Shown: positions 9,137-21,522 of the stretch, in pieces | Numbering within the stretch: position 1 is the first letter of the stretch | Layout: the number at the start of each line of letters is the position of its first letter | Assembly (NCBI GenBank): GCA_033297075.1 | Contig: MU858187.1 | Location: 37,900 to 101,899 of the forward strand | DNA from: Rhypophila decipiens | Taxonomy: Eukaryota > Ascomycota > Sordariomycetes > Sordariales > Naviculisporaceae | Length of the DNA stretch: 64,000 nucleotides | Reading direction: 5' to 3' | Position numbers and translations under genes: made by a program | The notes under the pieces: model-generated | Database searches by the model: none | Seen by the model: the letters and a program-made list of their open reading frames with translations, nothing else | Told to the model about the DNA's origin: nothing

Positions 9137-12100
9137 ATGAAGTTTGGAAAAAAGTGAGTCGATTTCCGATGCCTTGACCATCTGGTTTTGCTCACCGCCT
9201 GCTCACACACTCGCCAGTCTTTCACGAAATCAGGTCCCAGAGTGGGCATCTTCATATATCAACTACAAGGGTCTCAAGAAGTTGATAAAGGGAGTTTCTC
9301 TTGCAGCCAGCAATGGAGAACAGGTAGACTTGGCAGGTAAGATTCCTCACCCCAACTGGAGACCTTTTGATCGAGCATGTCTGACGCCTGACTTTCCGGC
9401 GGGAACCAGAGTTCTTCTTCGCCTTGGACAGGAATCTAGAAGATGTCGATTCGTTTTACAACAAGAAATATGCCGATGCTTGCCGGCGGCTGAAAGTGCT
9501 GCAGGATAGATACGGCACTACCCCTGATGTAGTCTCTAATCTGGACGACGATGAGGTTGAGGAGCTCATGGGCGCCCTCCTCGAGCTCAGGAGCCAGTTA
9601 CGGAATCTCCAGTGGTTTGGAGAGATAAACCGGCGTGGTTTCGTCAAGATCACCAAGAAGCTGGACAAGAAAGTGCCCAACACAACGACGCAGCATCGTT
9701 ACATTTCGACCAAAGTGGACCCCAGGCCGTTTGCCAAAGACACTGCCATTGCTCGATTGCTGTCGGAAATTAACAAGTGGCTGTCAGTGCTCGGCGATGC
9801 ACAGAATGCAGAGGACTCGACCTCTCAGAGATCCACGCATTCCCTGGGACGGGCCTCGGCAAAGGCTATGCTGAATATCCCATCGGCCCTGCTTGATAGA
9901 CTCGACCGAGCGATTCGTAAGGACGATGTGCCGAGCCTCCAACAAGGCCTCGAAGAAGGCAATCTCGTGAGTGCCGAAGCTGCCTCCCAGGGCTTGCTCC
10001 TGAATCTGCTCCAACGATCAATATCGGCTCGTTCAAGAAGGTCGATCGCTTTCCTTCTCGGGCACATCACCTCTCTCGATGAAACCGATGACATAAATGA
10101 ACGGAACTGCATTCATCGGCTTGTAATTCATATTGGCCGCAACAAGACGGCTTCGTCAAAGAAGGACGAGCCAGAGCCAAGTGCCTACCCCTTCACAAGC
10201 ACTGTTCAGTACGCTCAGCACTACCTTACTCCGGCCACATCTCCTTTACCCACGCCAAGGGTCAGCAACCTGAAAGAATCGCAACTCGTCGATAACGAGG
10301 ATGCAGCAGTTCAGCTTCTTTTGTTCCTGCTTGAGCAACTCAGTCCGAGTCAGAGAAACGCGCTAAGCGCGCGGGACGTGTTCGGTCGCCTTCCGCTTCA
10401 TTACGCCGCCCAGTTCGGGTTTGTCGTAGTCTGTCAGATCCTGATGAGTAAGATGCAAGCTTGGGGCCAGTTTAACGTGGAAAATGGAATCGACGCACCT
10501 GAATGGCAGGATAAAGATGGCAATGCGCCGCTTCACCTCAGTGTGCTGGGTGGCCACGCCTTGACCACCCAGGCCCTGCTTCAGGGAGAGAACTGGCAAG
10601 GAGTAAGCGACCACAAGGCCGAGATGAGGCGAAGAATCTCAAAGTCAAGCGCAGTCCTGGCCATGGCCACAAAATCCAACTTCAAGCTCATTGTCAAGAT
10701 GCTTGTTGATGCCGGTGTGGACATCAACTGGCAGGACAAGACCGGTGAGACGGCTCTACACATTGCCGCGAGATTTGGCCACCAGGAATGCGCAGAGATA
10801 CTCGTTAAAGGGACCAATGATCAGAAAGCAGATCTGGCTTTGGCAGAGAAATCGTTCGCCTGGACTGCCCTCCATATTGCGGCTGTTGATGGGCATCTTG
10901 CTGTTGCACAGCTTCTCGTTGATGCAGGAGCGGATGTCGATCGACCAGACTCAAGTGGATGGACGGCAAGGGAGCATGCAGCCTTAAGGGGCCATCTGGA
11001 GATTGCTCGTCTCCTTGCCGCTCGTAGCCGGATCGTGGATGAATGGGCAGCCAACAGCTCCGACGACGAGAAGCCCGCCAGCAGCGGCGTCAAGTCGCCA
11101 TCCGAAGTCTCTTCGCTGGGAGACCGGCGATCAAACGGCGCTTCTCGCCCTGCAGAGCCGGTCAAGACATTTGGCCATCGGTACTTGAAGAATGAAAGCT
11201 TGGTGCTTGTCAGTCTTGGGTCGATGGATATGCGCAAAAACATGCAGGCGATCAACCTGGATAAGGTCCCTCTGAATGAGGCACACACCACACAGCTCGA
11301 TACGGCACTGTCTGTTGTGGTATCAGCACAGGGCGCCCAAGGCGAGCCGTCTGTCTTTGATCTCCCTGTCCACGAGAATATCTCGACAGAACCCATCGTC
11401 TTCACCACAACTGACGCCACCAAGGTCAAGCTTCTCTTCGACATCGTCCCTACCTACTCAGGTAACGAGAAGAATAAGATCGGCCGAGCAGTTGCTCTGT
11501 TGTCGAGTATCCGTCCGTCCATCGGAGCCAAAAGGATGAACCTTCAAGGGGATGTTTGCGTCCCGATTATGGGCACCAATTTCGAAGTCATTGGAACCGT
11601 AAATTTCAATTTCTTGGTTATCACACCCTTTTCTCACCCAAACATGGAAGTCACATCCAGACAGACATACTGGAAGAAGATGACGTCGACCATGGTTATT
11701 GGCCACCGTGGGCTGGGTAAGAATCTGGCCTCGAGCAAGTCTCTTCAGCTTGGCGAGAACACGGTGCCCTCCTTCATTGCCGCCGCTAATCTCGGGGCCC
11801 AATATGTCGAGTTTGACGTGCAGCTCACCAAAGATCACGTACCCGTAATCTATCACGATTTTTTGGTGAGCGAAACAGGCTTTGACGCTCCTGTGCACAC
11901 CCTCACATTGGAGCAATTTCTCCATATCAACCCTGGCTCTTTGCATTCGAATCGCCATCACAAGGCTCAGCACCGGCAGGTGAAGAAGTTCCGCAGCAAC
12001 AGTCCCGGTCCGCGCCAACGGTCCATGTCGATGGATTACCCGTCACAAGAGTACAACCACACCGACATGGAAGAGCGCATGAAGCACACCAAGGACTTCA

Positions 12101-12945
12101 AGGAAAAGGGGTTCAAGGCGAACTCACGCGGAAACTTTATCCAAGCACCGTTTGCCACACTCGAAGACCTCTTTAGCAAGCTGCCCGAGTCTATTGGCTT
12201 CAACATAGAGATGAAGTATCCGATGCTGCACGAGAGCGAGGAGCAAGAAATGGACACATACGCCGTCGAGCTCAACTCGTTCTGCGATACCGTCTTGACC
12301 AAAGTCTATGATATGGCGGGGGACAGGCACATCATTTTCAGCTCCTTCAATCCGGATATCTGTCTGTGCCTGAGCTTCAAGCAGCCAAACATACCCATCA
12401 TGTTCCTCACGGATGCAGGTAGCTGCCCGGTGGGAGATATCAGGGCGAGCAGCTTGCAAGAGGCGATTCGGTTTGCCAGCCGTTGGAACCTGCTGGGCAT
12501 TGTCAGTTTCGCAGAGCCGTTTGTGAATAGCCCGAGACTGGTCAAGGTGGTGAAGCAGAGCGGGCTGGTCTGTGTTAGTTATGGAGCCATGAACAATGAT
12601 CCGGCCATGGTGCGGAAGCAGGTCAAGGAGGGCATCGATGCCGTGATTGTCGATAGTGTCTTGGCCATTCGGAAAGGTTTGACCGAGATTGACCAGGAAA
12701 GCTCCAACGGCAATGCAAATGCAAATGGAAATGGAAATGGAAATGGAAATGGAAATGGAAATGGAAATGGGATCAGCAATGGAAGCGGCAGTCACAAGGC
12801 ATTCCAGGAGAAAGTGGAAGTGATGGCGAGCAAGATCCAAGAGGAAGAGGCGAGGGGGAGCCCCAATGGAAATGGAGAGAAGAAGATGGGTTCAGGAGCA
12901 GTAGCGGAGCTTGAGGAGTCGGTGCGTGCTTTGACGACAGCGTAA
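9137..12945 (+). CDS. GDE1: Glycerophosphodiester phosphodiesterase GDE1 type (SPX-ankyrin-GDPD)
   Basis: Three exons: 9137-9153 (only 17 nt), 9218-9336 and 9410-12945, giving 1223 residues. The spliced start reads MKFGKNLSRNQVPEW, the classic SPX start, which fixes the tiny first exon. The SPX domain covers about residues 1-165 and binds inositol pyrophosphates as phosphate sensor. Ankyrin repeats lie at about 368-545 (GRLPLHYAAQFG, GETALHIAARFG, WTALHIAAVDGH). The GDPD catalytic domain spans about 808-1140, with HRG at about 810, GENT, EFDVQLTKD and a later EMKYP. It cleaves glycerophosphodiesters such as glycerophosphocholine to glycerol-3-phosphate in the cytosol. The C-terminus carries a Gly-Asn dipeptide run at about 1146-1165. 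Yeast GDE1 has the same architecture and responds to phosphate starvation. The related PHO81 lacks GDPD activity, but the catalytic motifs here look intact. Confidence 0.95.
12712..12771 (+). repeat. Hexanucleotide repeat AATGGA inside GDE1
   Basis: About ten copies of AATGGA/AATGCA in a row, encoding a Gly-Asn run near the GDE1 C-terminus. The 6-bp period keeps the frame whatever the copy number, so the length probably varies between strains. Confidence 0.9.
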
Positions 12946-14644
12946 CGGAACAACTGGCCGGGCATGTTTGCAATGTTTTTGTTGTATGAATCGCATTTTG
13001 TATTGTGCTTTATCTTTTCTGATTTTGCAAGCGAGTCTAGAAAGCAAAGGGCGTTTTCAACAGATGGTAAGGGTCATATTATTGTACATGTACATAGCTC
13101 GTGGATTATAAGCTTTCAACAGCATCAGCATTGGTTTACAGACCAGATGGGGGATATCAAGGATGGCAAATTTGACGCGTGCTCACATGCATCTCGGCTC
13201 CGCGTACACTTACACACCTGCAGCGAAACGGGCTGCCTCGACGACGGCAAGCTGAGAAGCCATGGAGTACGTACACCTGCTGCGATGGACTTTTGTGGCT
13301 GTGGCTGTGTTTCCTTGATGGGGAAAGTGAATCACCTCCCCAGAGCTTCACACGATCCGCAAAGACGGTGAGGAAGCAGCGAGCTCCAGGATACCTGATC
13401 TCTCGACATTTTGACTTTCTAAAAATAAAATGAGACAACAATAGACTAACTTATTATCTGCAGCAATAATACTACGTACAGTACTTGCCAGTCAATGCCA
13501 GATTCCCAGAATTCTGTGATATCCCACGCGGGGTCCTTCGCCCCTATCCTTTCTAGTCCAGACTAGCACATATTATTCCCTTTTCACCCTTATGCAGCAA
13601 GCAATAAAGCGACATTGGTTATCTGTTCAAGATTCACTTTGATTTTTTTTTTGGATATTGTACTTGACCGGTTTTAGTTTTCATCGCGGGTTGTCATTTC
13701 TTATGAACTAGCCGGGGGGAGATGGAGGCTGGATCACAACCTTGAGGGAGCCAATGGCCACGAGCAATCTCATCAGCTATATCCCGTGTAGGTAGTTTGC
13801 TCGGGATGCATTACCGTTTTGACATGGCTAATTTACATACTTTAACAATCAATACGGGCGATACCATGATAATGGAGAATAAACGAATGGTTCCTCTTAC
13901 CATTATAGATATATATCCTCTTTGCTCTCAATATTTCTACTGCACCAAGTGGATTTCGTCTATGAATTTATAATGTTGTTCCAGTACTCTTGCAAGTTGT
14001 GACGGGGTATAGGTCGCTGTGATATAGCTATGTATGTATCCGTACATGTAACCCGCTTTCTGTATTTTACGTAGCTCATTATCTTTTTTCAGCTTCCTCG
14101 CCAATCAGCCACTCTCACCTTGGCGCCCCTCCATTTGCGACACACGCAGCAAAACCCCGCGCCCGGCCCTCCCGCTTCACTTTCAAAGCTCGCCGCCGCT
14201 GCTTGCTGCTTGATTTGAGCACTTCCTCTTCTTCTTTAACGTAAACACTATTTGCACACTGGCCTTGAGGTGTGTGTGCATCCTTGTGCAACCAACCCAA
14301 TAGGAGGGCGAGGCAAGAACACGAATCCCGACGAATTCGAAAGAAAGGGCATCGCGAAGCCCGGTTTTCTTCTTACCTTTCCCACGCCGACCGATTCACG
14401 CTTACGCTTTTTTTTTTGCATTTGCGAAAAAGAAGCAGAGCACGCGCACACCCCGAAAACCCCATAACTTACGACTATAACTACAAGCTCGAGTTACGAC
14501 AGCCTCGCGGGCCACACCTTTCGACCGATACGGTTTGACCACGTGCGTGACGAAACAAGAGGCGGAGAAGCATATCACAAGGATATTTCATACCCACTTC
14601 TACTAGCATAGCTCTACCCAGCGCAGAAGAAACCTTCGCGTAAC
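12946..14644. other. Intergenic between GDE1 and the WW-domain gene
   Basis: 1.7 kb. The first part is GDE1 3' UTR. Around 13440-14100 it is AT-rich with short homopolymer runs, and 14100-14640 is a likely promoter/5' leader of the WW gene. Open frames here are short and not protein-like. Confidence 0.5.
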
Positions 14645-16114
14645 ATGCCAGGTCCCGCATCACCCGGCGGCAGCGGGCCGACGTATGGCCCTCCGCCGCT
14701 ACCGCCCGGCTGGATCGCGCAATGGGACGGCAGCAGCAAAAAGTATTACTTTGTGCAGCTCTCGACTGGAGCATCCCAATGGGATACACCGACCGACGCT
14801 GCCCCCGTGGGAGGTGGCACCCCTGCTGCGACCACAGAACATCCCTACGGTGTCCCAGGCCAAAGCGAGGTCATCACCCATCCGGACGGCACCCAGACGG
14901 TTAAACATCCGGATGGTAGGCTCGAGCCGGTCCTCCCGCCTGGTGCTGACGGTACTAGGGGAATAGGCGGCGGAGGATCGAGTGATAGGGGACTCGGGGT
15001 AGGTCGCATTTCTGGGCTTCCATCTCATGCTTACATTGGCTTCGATATGCAGACATTATACTAACGTGTCTCTGGTTTCGACATAGTCGCTTCTTGGGAA
15101 CCAACTCATGAGTCAACTGAGCGGAAACAAACCGCATGGCAGCGGGTCGCACGGTAGCAGTGGAGGCGGCGGTCTGGCGGGTCAACTCATCGGCGGCCTT
15201 GTTGGAGGCGGCAGCCACGGGAGCGGGCACGGCAGCGGTGGTGGTGGTGGTGCTGGTGGTATAGGGGGCAAGCTGGCATCACAGCTCGCATCAAATCTGT
15301 TTTCCTCTGGGAGCAGCAATAAGCCAGCTGCGGCCCAAAACTACCACGGTGGCTCGTCGTCCCACACCCCCAACTCTGGAGGGCATTCTGGAGGGCTTGC
15401 TGGCTCCGTCATGGGTGGTGTCACGAGCATGTTTGGAGGCAAGCCACATGGCTCTGTAAGTTTACGCAGCCAGTCCCTCTCTGTTTTCACGCCTGGCCAG
15501 TGGTACTGACGTCTGGGAAATAGAACCAGAACCAAAACTTTGGTTACTCCAACGCCGGCCAAAGCGGCGGATATTCTGGCCAAGCCCCTCCGCCAACATA
15601 TTCGTCGCCTTCCGCCAGTTCATATCAGTCTTCGACGTCGGGTCAGCAACACCCTAGCAGCAATAGCAGCAACACCCCGTCGTACCAGTCCACGCCAAGC
15701 CAAACATATCCCCCACAGACAAGCCAGCCTTCACCCTACGGCCAAACCCAGCCTCCCGGTGCACCGTCATATGCTCCGCCGCCTGGCCAGTCCACATACG
15801 GAGGTGCTGCTTCCTACGCCGCTCCGCCGCCGGGGCAACAACCTAGCTACCATGCTCCTCCAGCTGCTCAACCGCACCACCAGTACGGCTCCCCGAACCC
15901 GGCACAGCCACCGTATGGCGCTCCCTCCCAGCAGCAGCAGCCAGCGTATGGACAACCCCAGTACGGCGCTCCTCCTCCGAACCAAGGCTACAACCAAGCT
16001 CCGCCTCACCAATATGGTGGCGCACCGCCGCCTCAGGGATATCCAGGCCACCACCAGCAGCAGCCGCAGTACGGTGGCGGCCCACAAAACCCTGCTTACC
16101 AAACTGGTTTCTAG
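14645..16114 (+). CDS. WW-domain, Gly- then Gln/Pro/Tyr-rich low-complexity protein
   Basis: Three exons: 14645-14998, 15087-15455 and 15524-16114, giving 437 residues. One WW domain lies near the N-terminus at about residues 17-48 (LPPGWIAQWDGSSKKYYFV..TGASQWDTP), with both signature tryptophans and the aromatic pair. WW domains bind proline-rich peptides. A Gly/Ser/His-rich section (about 130-240) with repeated GLAGQLIGGLVGG-like segments follows. The C-terminal 190 residues are rich in Pro, Gln, Tyr, Ser and Gly, a prion-like or phase-separating composition with YGAP/PPPG repeats that could itself bind WW domains. No catalytic domain is present. Such proteins are common in filamentous ascomycetes and have no agreed function. 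The stop TAG at 16112-16114 is followed in the same frame by 75 further sense codons (see finding). Confidence 0.85.
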
Positions 16115-16865
16115 TGGAACTCGTATGAACGCAAGTGGGAAACAGTAGTATACCCCCTCAACTTCTACTACTTCTTTCACTTAAGGTCCGATAAAGGTGG
16201 CTCAACTTCAGATAAAGTTAAAGAAGAAGGTGGCTCAACTTCGGATAAAGTTAAAGAAGAAGGTGGCTCAACTTCGGATAAAATTAAAGAAGAAAGTGGC
16301 TCAACTTCGGATAAAATTAAAGAAGAAGAAAATGAAGGTTAGGATAGCGAAAGAGTCGTTTTTTTTTTCAGTGAGAGTGAGAGAGGGTCGGGCAGAAGGG
16401 CTTTTCGGGCAGATGAAGTTACAGCGGGGGAAGAGGAGGCTGGTGAAGAAGGATTCTTGGTATGCAAGGCGACCACTTCTTGTGGGATTGGTTGTTTTTG
16501 GTCTAGTAGCGTGGTATGAGTATGGGATAGCATGAGGATTGAATGAATAACGAGCATGGATGAGTATATTGGTAAATTAGAATGTTTGGAGAAATCGGAC
16601 GGTGGTTTAGTTGCCGATGGTTGGTCGTGGGGGGGTTTTTTTTTTCATTCTTCTATGTCGTCATCATGCATATACATATCTATATCAATAGCGCATTGGG
16701 TCTTTTTCTCTGCTTTTCTTTCGTAGTTTGTGTTGGCGAGTTTTCAACTAATTGGACAGTTTCATGGTTTGTTGGGTTTTGATTCATTTATAGAGCCCAT
16801 GTGATAGCTGTGACTGTTACTGTTGTGGTTTCGTATCCCCCATCCAACCAAGAAAGCATGATTAA
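16115..16865. other. Intergenic between convergent genes, with tandem repeat
   Basis: 750 bp between the WW gene and PGA1. It holds the 33-bp tandem repeat at 16196-16327. The rest is 3' UTR-like and AT-rich, with a T-run near 16640. Confidence 0.5.
16196..16327 (+). repeat. 33-bp tandem repeat, four copies
   Basis: Four head-to-tail units starting RGTGGCTCAACTTC with a 33-bp period and only a few substitutions (CAG/CGG, GTT/ATT, GGT/AGT). Because 33 is a multiple of three, every frame reads an 11-residue repeat. The frame continuous with the WW gene reads GGSTSDKVKEE four times. Confidence 0.92.
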
Positions 16866-17780
16866 TTAGTTGGTCTTTTTATTCTCCTCAGCAACGGTCG
16901 TGATGGTGGGTTTTCCAAGCCCCAGAGCGTTGTCCAGATAGGAGAGGACCCGACTAGATACAAAATACGCCAGAATCGAGACCAGGATAATGTAGATCAC
17001 TGTCGGGACTAGCGATCTGGGCAGGAGGTTGAGGAGGAAGGGGTCCAAGATGATGTCCACGTCTACTGGGGGCGGGTTGCTCATCAGGGATTTGTTGGTG
17101 GTGAAGTAATCTGCTGCTGAGGAAATCTGCAGGAATAGAAGAGAGGATTCTTTTTCTTTCTCTGTTGTTGATGCTGGCGGTTGATCATCTGCTTGGGAAG
17201 AGGAGGCTTGATTGAGCCGGAGCAGGGAGTATTCGTTTAGCGAGGTTATGAGGTCTGGTGTGGAGAATACTAGGTCGAGGGGGTAGGTGTTTATTGTGAA
17301 TGAGGTCGGTTGCTTTACGAGTATGAGTTAGTTTTGAGTTGAATAAGTGAAAGTCATCAAGCATTGTGAATAGTGTTGGTGGGTTGGAGGGGTGAAGTGA
17401 GTGAGCGAGTGAGCGAGTGAGCGAGAGAATAAAAGAGTAAATGAGCTAGGGGTAAAAGAGTAAATACTACTTACGGTGGCAGCCCAGCAGACGCGAACCT
17501 CATATCGCTGGCCTTGAGTGAGTTCATCGAGAAGGAACCATGTAGCTAGTCCCACGGGATGCGTTGAGTTAGGAAACTGTCTAGGCAGTGAGGTTCTGAG
17601 AGACCATTTGTTCTCCCGGGGCGTTAGAACATCGAGATGGAGGTCATGGATTGTTGGATGCTGGGCTGGGACTCTGACGGTTTCTGGCCCCAGAAATATG
17701 GTCTTTTCGGTGTTTGCTGAGACCGAGACCGGGTAGAGGAGCGAAGATATTATAAGACGCGATATTGATGAGCTCTTCAT
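16866..17780 (-). CDS. PGA1: PGA1-like subunit of GPI mannosyltransferase II
   Basis: Two exons: 17780-17475 and 17312-16866, giving 250 residues. Layout: an N-terminal signal peptide (about residues 1-20, LIISSLLYPVSVSA), a luminal beta-rich domain with the conserved stretch LTQGQRYEVRVCWAAT, a Ser/Glu-rich linker (about 130-165), one transmembrane helix near the C-terminus (about 204-224, VPTVIYIILVSILAYF), and a short Lys-rich cytosolic tail. In yeast, Pga1 partners Gpi18 to add the second mannose to GPI anchors in the ER. The match rests on the RYEVRVCW motif and topology, because sequence conservation is low. The intron (17474-17313) holds a short GAGTGAGC repeat at about 17397-17426. 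Confidence 0.7.
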
Positions 17781-18629
17781 ATTGACTTCTAGTGTAGGTA
17801 CCTGTTATATGTCGATATGGTTGTTCTTCGATGAGGCACGCGTTCTCCTGGTGATGAGCCTCTTTCCCCGGATTCTGCAAGTTGCACAGTACCGAGTTCC
17901 TGGAATTACAGTACGAATACGCTGCAAAGAGGAGGTATGATACGCCCCCGTACGGAACACAGTCTCCGCTGGCTGGATGCAAGCATCCCGTTCCCCACAC
18001 CCCACAGGCGCGGCAGTCCACCCAAAGCACACGCTCCCCGCTGAATTACGGGATGTGTCAGCGGGGGCCCTTGTTTCCTTGCTTTGAATCACATGCTTTC
18101 CAGACCCCCGAAACCACAAGCAGGAACGGAGGTCTTGGTTCGCCCATTCCAGCAGGAGTGTGACGCAAAAGAGACCGAGGGAAACCAAGCGTGGTGACGG
18201 ACTGAACGGCGCTATTTTCCCATCTTGGTGATCCAACACCGCCAGCGCACTACACGAGGGGGTGAAAAGAGAACAAACCTACCTCATGCAAATGCTCAAG
18301 ATGCAACTACTATATGCTTTATTGTCTGCAAGTTCTGGTCGCTCTTATTAAGCTGCAAAGGACCAGCGGGTTCATCGCGAAATCCGGATCCCGCCCATTT
18401 TACATCAAATTCGTGTACCGTCGCAAACCGTTAGCAACCATTGCTGATCGGATCGATTAGATCGACTTGAGCTAGATTAATTGGAAACGAAACCGGTCTT
18501 CTTGGGTTGCTTCCCCCCCCGATGGTTATTGCAGTGCTCGCGACAACACACCTGTCTACTCCCTGAACGACCTCTTCCTCCTCCATCGCCCATCGTTGTC
18601 GTCGCTTCACCCCCGCCGCAGCCATCACG
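17781..18629. other. Divergent promoter region between PGA1 and ABC transporter
   Basis: 850 bp. Minus-strand open frames here are not protein-like. The last 200 bp before 18630 are pyrimidine-rich, as in many fungal 5' leaders. No repeat was seen. Confidence 0.5.
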
Positions 18630-20976
18630 ATGGCACAAACCCAGTCGAAATTGGTTCTCCCGGCCGTGATGCGGGAGCGGACGATCAAGGGCGTTATCTC
18701 CGAACTAACCACATTATACCTCCAAAATCGAACTCGGATATCTCGCGCCGTGTACATTACCCTCTTCGTCGCTCTCATAAACCGGGTGCGGCATGCCATA
18801 GCCGAGCAAAAGGCTGCCTCGGTGCGCGAGGCCGCGCAGCGCGCCGAACGCAAGGGTACGACTTCGGGTACGGAGGAGCAGGACTCGGCGACCAAAAAGA
18901 AGAAGAAGGTGGAGCTAAACCGCGAGTTCTTCCGCTCCCTTCTCCGGTTGCTCAAGATCGTGATACCGGGATGGCGGAGCAAGGAGACGAGGCTGCTGAT
19001 CAGCCACAGCTTCTTTCTCGTCCTGCGGACCTTGATCAGTTTGAAGGTGGCGGCTATGGATGGTGCCATTGTGAAAGCCCTGGTAAAAGGAAATGGGCGC
19101 GAATTCTTGATGCGCATCGTCTGGTGGATGCTGATCGCTGTCCCGGCCACATTCACAAACTCGATGGTATGCAAAGAAACAATTCGCGACTTTTCCGGGG
19201 TAGCCGTTCTTTTACTAACCTATATGGTTTCGATAGTTGTCGTATCACCAAGCCGAACTCTCGCTGAGGTACCGGACACGACTCACACATTTTATTCACG
19301 ACAAATACTTGTCACAGTTGACATTTTATGGAATCTCGGCGCTAGACGACAGGATCAAGAACCCAGACCAGCTGATTGCTGTTGATGTGGCCAAGTTTTC
19401 CAACAGTTTGGCAGAGCTGTATAGTAACCTGGCGAAGCCCCTACTAGACATGGTAAGTTGAAAGTTCTCGCATGTGGCCCATGTGTCAAGGTCCTCGGAA
19501 CTAACAACGCCACACAGACCATATACACAGCCTCGCTCTCCAAGAGTGTTGGAGGTGAAGGAGTTGTATTCATGTCCCTCCTCGTTCAGCTCTCCGCGCA
19601 CCTCATGCGGGCTTTAACGCCCCCATTTGGCAAGTACGTGGCCGACGAAGCGCGATTGGAAGGAGAGTTCCGCTTCCAGCACTCCAGATTGATCGATCAC
19701 GCCGAAGAGGTGGCCTTGTATGCGGGCCACGAGGCAGAGAAGGACACGCTAGACAAGGGTTACTTCACCTTGATCAAGCATGTCAACTACATCCTACGAC
19801 GGCGCTTCTACCATGGCTTCATGGAGGATTTCGTCATCAAGTACTTCTGGGGAGCGCTGGGTCTCTTGCTCTGCAGTGTCCCCGTCTTTGTCAAGATTCC
19901 GGGCCAGGTGGCTATGAATATGGGCGACCGGACAGAGACGTTTGTCACGAACAGGCGGATGCTTCTTTCCGCCTCTGACGCCTTTGGGCGCATCATGTTC
20001 TCCTACAGGGAGATTATGGAGCTCGCCGGGTATACTTCCCGCGTCGCCTCGCTGCTCGAGGTCATGGACGATATCCAGGCTGGTCATTTTGAGAAGAAGC
20101 TGGTCTCGAGCTCCGGGACTGAGGATAACGAGGCCGTGCTCAAGGGCCGGGGCAAAGTGGTGGAGAGCAAGGATATCGAGTTTATCGATGTGTATGTCTT
20201 ACCCCTGTCCACCGTAACATTCTCAACCACTAACACTCTGGCAAACCAGCCCCATCATCTCCCCCAACGGTGATGTCCTAGTAAAAGCCCTCTCCTTCTC
20301 CCTCAAGCAAGGCGACCACCTCCTCGTGGTTGGTCCCAACGGCTGCGGAAAATCCTCGCTCTTCCGTATCCTCGGCGGTCTCTGGCCCGTCTACGGCGGC
20401 ACCGTGTACAAGCCGCCCTTCAGCGACATATTTTACATTCCCCAGCGTCCATACCTCTCCCGCGGATCCCTCCGACAGCAAATCATCTACCCCGACGGCA
20501 TCCGCACCATGCGCGCCAAGGGCGTCACCGACGCCGATCTGATGTCCATCCTGCGGATCCTCAACCTGGAGAACCTTTTGGAATTGTACCCCGAGGGATG
20601 GGACGCCGAGGCCGAGTGGCGCGATGTCTTGTCCGGAGGACTCCAGCAGCGTGTCGCCATGGCGAGATTGTTTTACCACCGGCCGCGGTATGCCATTTTG
20701 GACGAATGCACGAGCAGCGTCACCCTGGACACGGAAAAAGTCATGTATGACAATGCCAAGGCCCTGGGTATTACGCTGATGACGGTGAGCCACAGGCGCA
20801 GTCTGTGGAAGTACCATAGCAAGATTCTGCAGTTTGACGGGCAGGGCAAGTATGTCTTTACGAGGCTGGATGCGGAGAAGAGGATGGTGTTGGAGGATGA
20901 GAAGGAGGACTTGGAGGTTCAGCTGAGGCAGGTCCCTGAGATTGAGAGACGTATTGAGGAGCTGAGTCAGCTGTGA
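18630..20976 (+). CDS. Peroxisomal ABCD-family half-transporter (PXA1/PXA2, PMP70 type)
   Basis: Four exons: 18630-19166, 19237-19452, 19518-20191 and 20250-20976, giving 717 residues. This is an ABC half-transporter with the transmembrane domain first. A Lys-rich loop lies at about residues 88-95. The ABCD-specific segments [13 protein letters not shown] and [13 protein letters not shown] are present, and an EAA-like motif ([15 protein letters not shown]) precedes the last helices. In the nucleotide-binding domain, Walker A is GPNGCGKSS (about residue 505), the signature LSGGLQQR (about 604) and Walker [10 protein letters not shown] (about 625), with a switch His in TVSHRRSLW. The family imports long- or very-long-chain acyl-CoA into peroxisomes as a dimer of two half-transporters. 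Length suggests the shorter partner (PXA2/PMP70-like), but I cannot separate PXA1 from PXA2 here. All catalytic motifs look intact. Confidence 0.92.
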
Positions 20977-21522
20977 TATACATGGACTCATGGAGAGGGT
21001 CGAGCGTGTGATTCTGTGATTCGATGGTGAGAGCTGTTTTTTGGGGGGATATGTTGTCTTGTTTGGCCGGATGAGGCTGGATTGGAATATTTTACGCAGG
21101 CGACGTGTTGATTGTATACGTTTTGGGGGGGTTTGTTTGGTTTCTAGCATTTTGTCATTTTATTTGCATTGGGTGGCTTTTTTACTGAGTCTCTCTGTAC
21201 CTTGTTATTTGGATTATTTTTCATCTCTTCTGTGTGATAATAATGGACAAAAGCTCTCTCGTTCATGCGTATCGGAAGGAGAAAGACAAAACTAGATGGG
21301 AAGAATGAGGTCAATCCATAAACTAGACAGTAAATGAAAGAGAGATAAAAAACAGCTCTGAAACGAGTCGAGTTAAAAAAAAAACCAAGAGGGCAAAAGG
21401 AGTTGAGTAAACATAGATGTAAATGCAGCTTTATTGCAGTTGTTGATAAGCTCAAATAAAGGAGAGAACTTGTATAAGTTCTTTATAAAAGAAACAGAAG
21501 AAAAGTGCAAAAGAAATAATCT
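20977..21522. other. Intergenic, nothing recognised
   Basis: 545 bp between the ABC transporter and the tRNA. It is T-rich then A-rich with several homopolymer runs. The T-rich minus-strand sequence just below 21523 (including TTTCTTTT) can serve as the Pol III terminator of the tRNA. Confidence 0.5.

Noticed and set aside
12124..12840. 238-codon minus-strand open frame opposite GDE1
   Set aside because: It is the shadow of the strong GDE1 frame, and its Ile-Ser run is the antisense reading of the AATGGA repeat.
16064..16114. Intron that would remove the WW stop codon (TTTCTAG as acceptor)
   Set aside because: No GT donor in the correct phase was found nearby. Candidate donors shift the frame and meet a stop within about a dozen codons.
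15540..16148. Alternative 202-codon frame over WW exon 3
   Set aside because: It is a shifted reading of the Gln/Pro-rich exon. The WW frame is fixed by the two upstream exons and splice phases.
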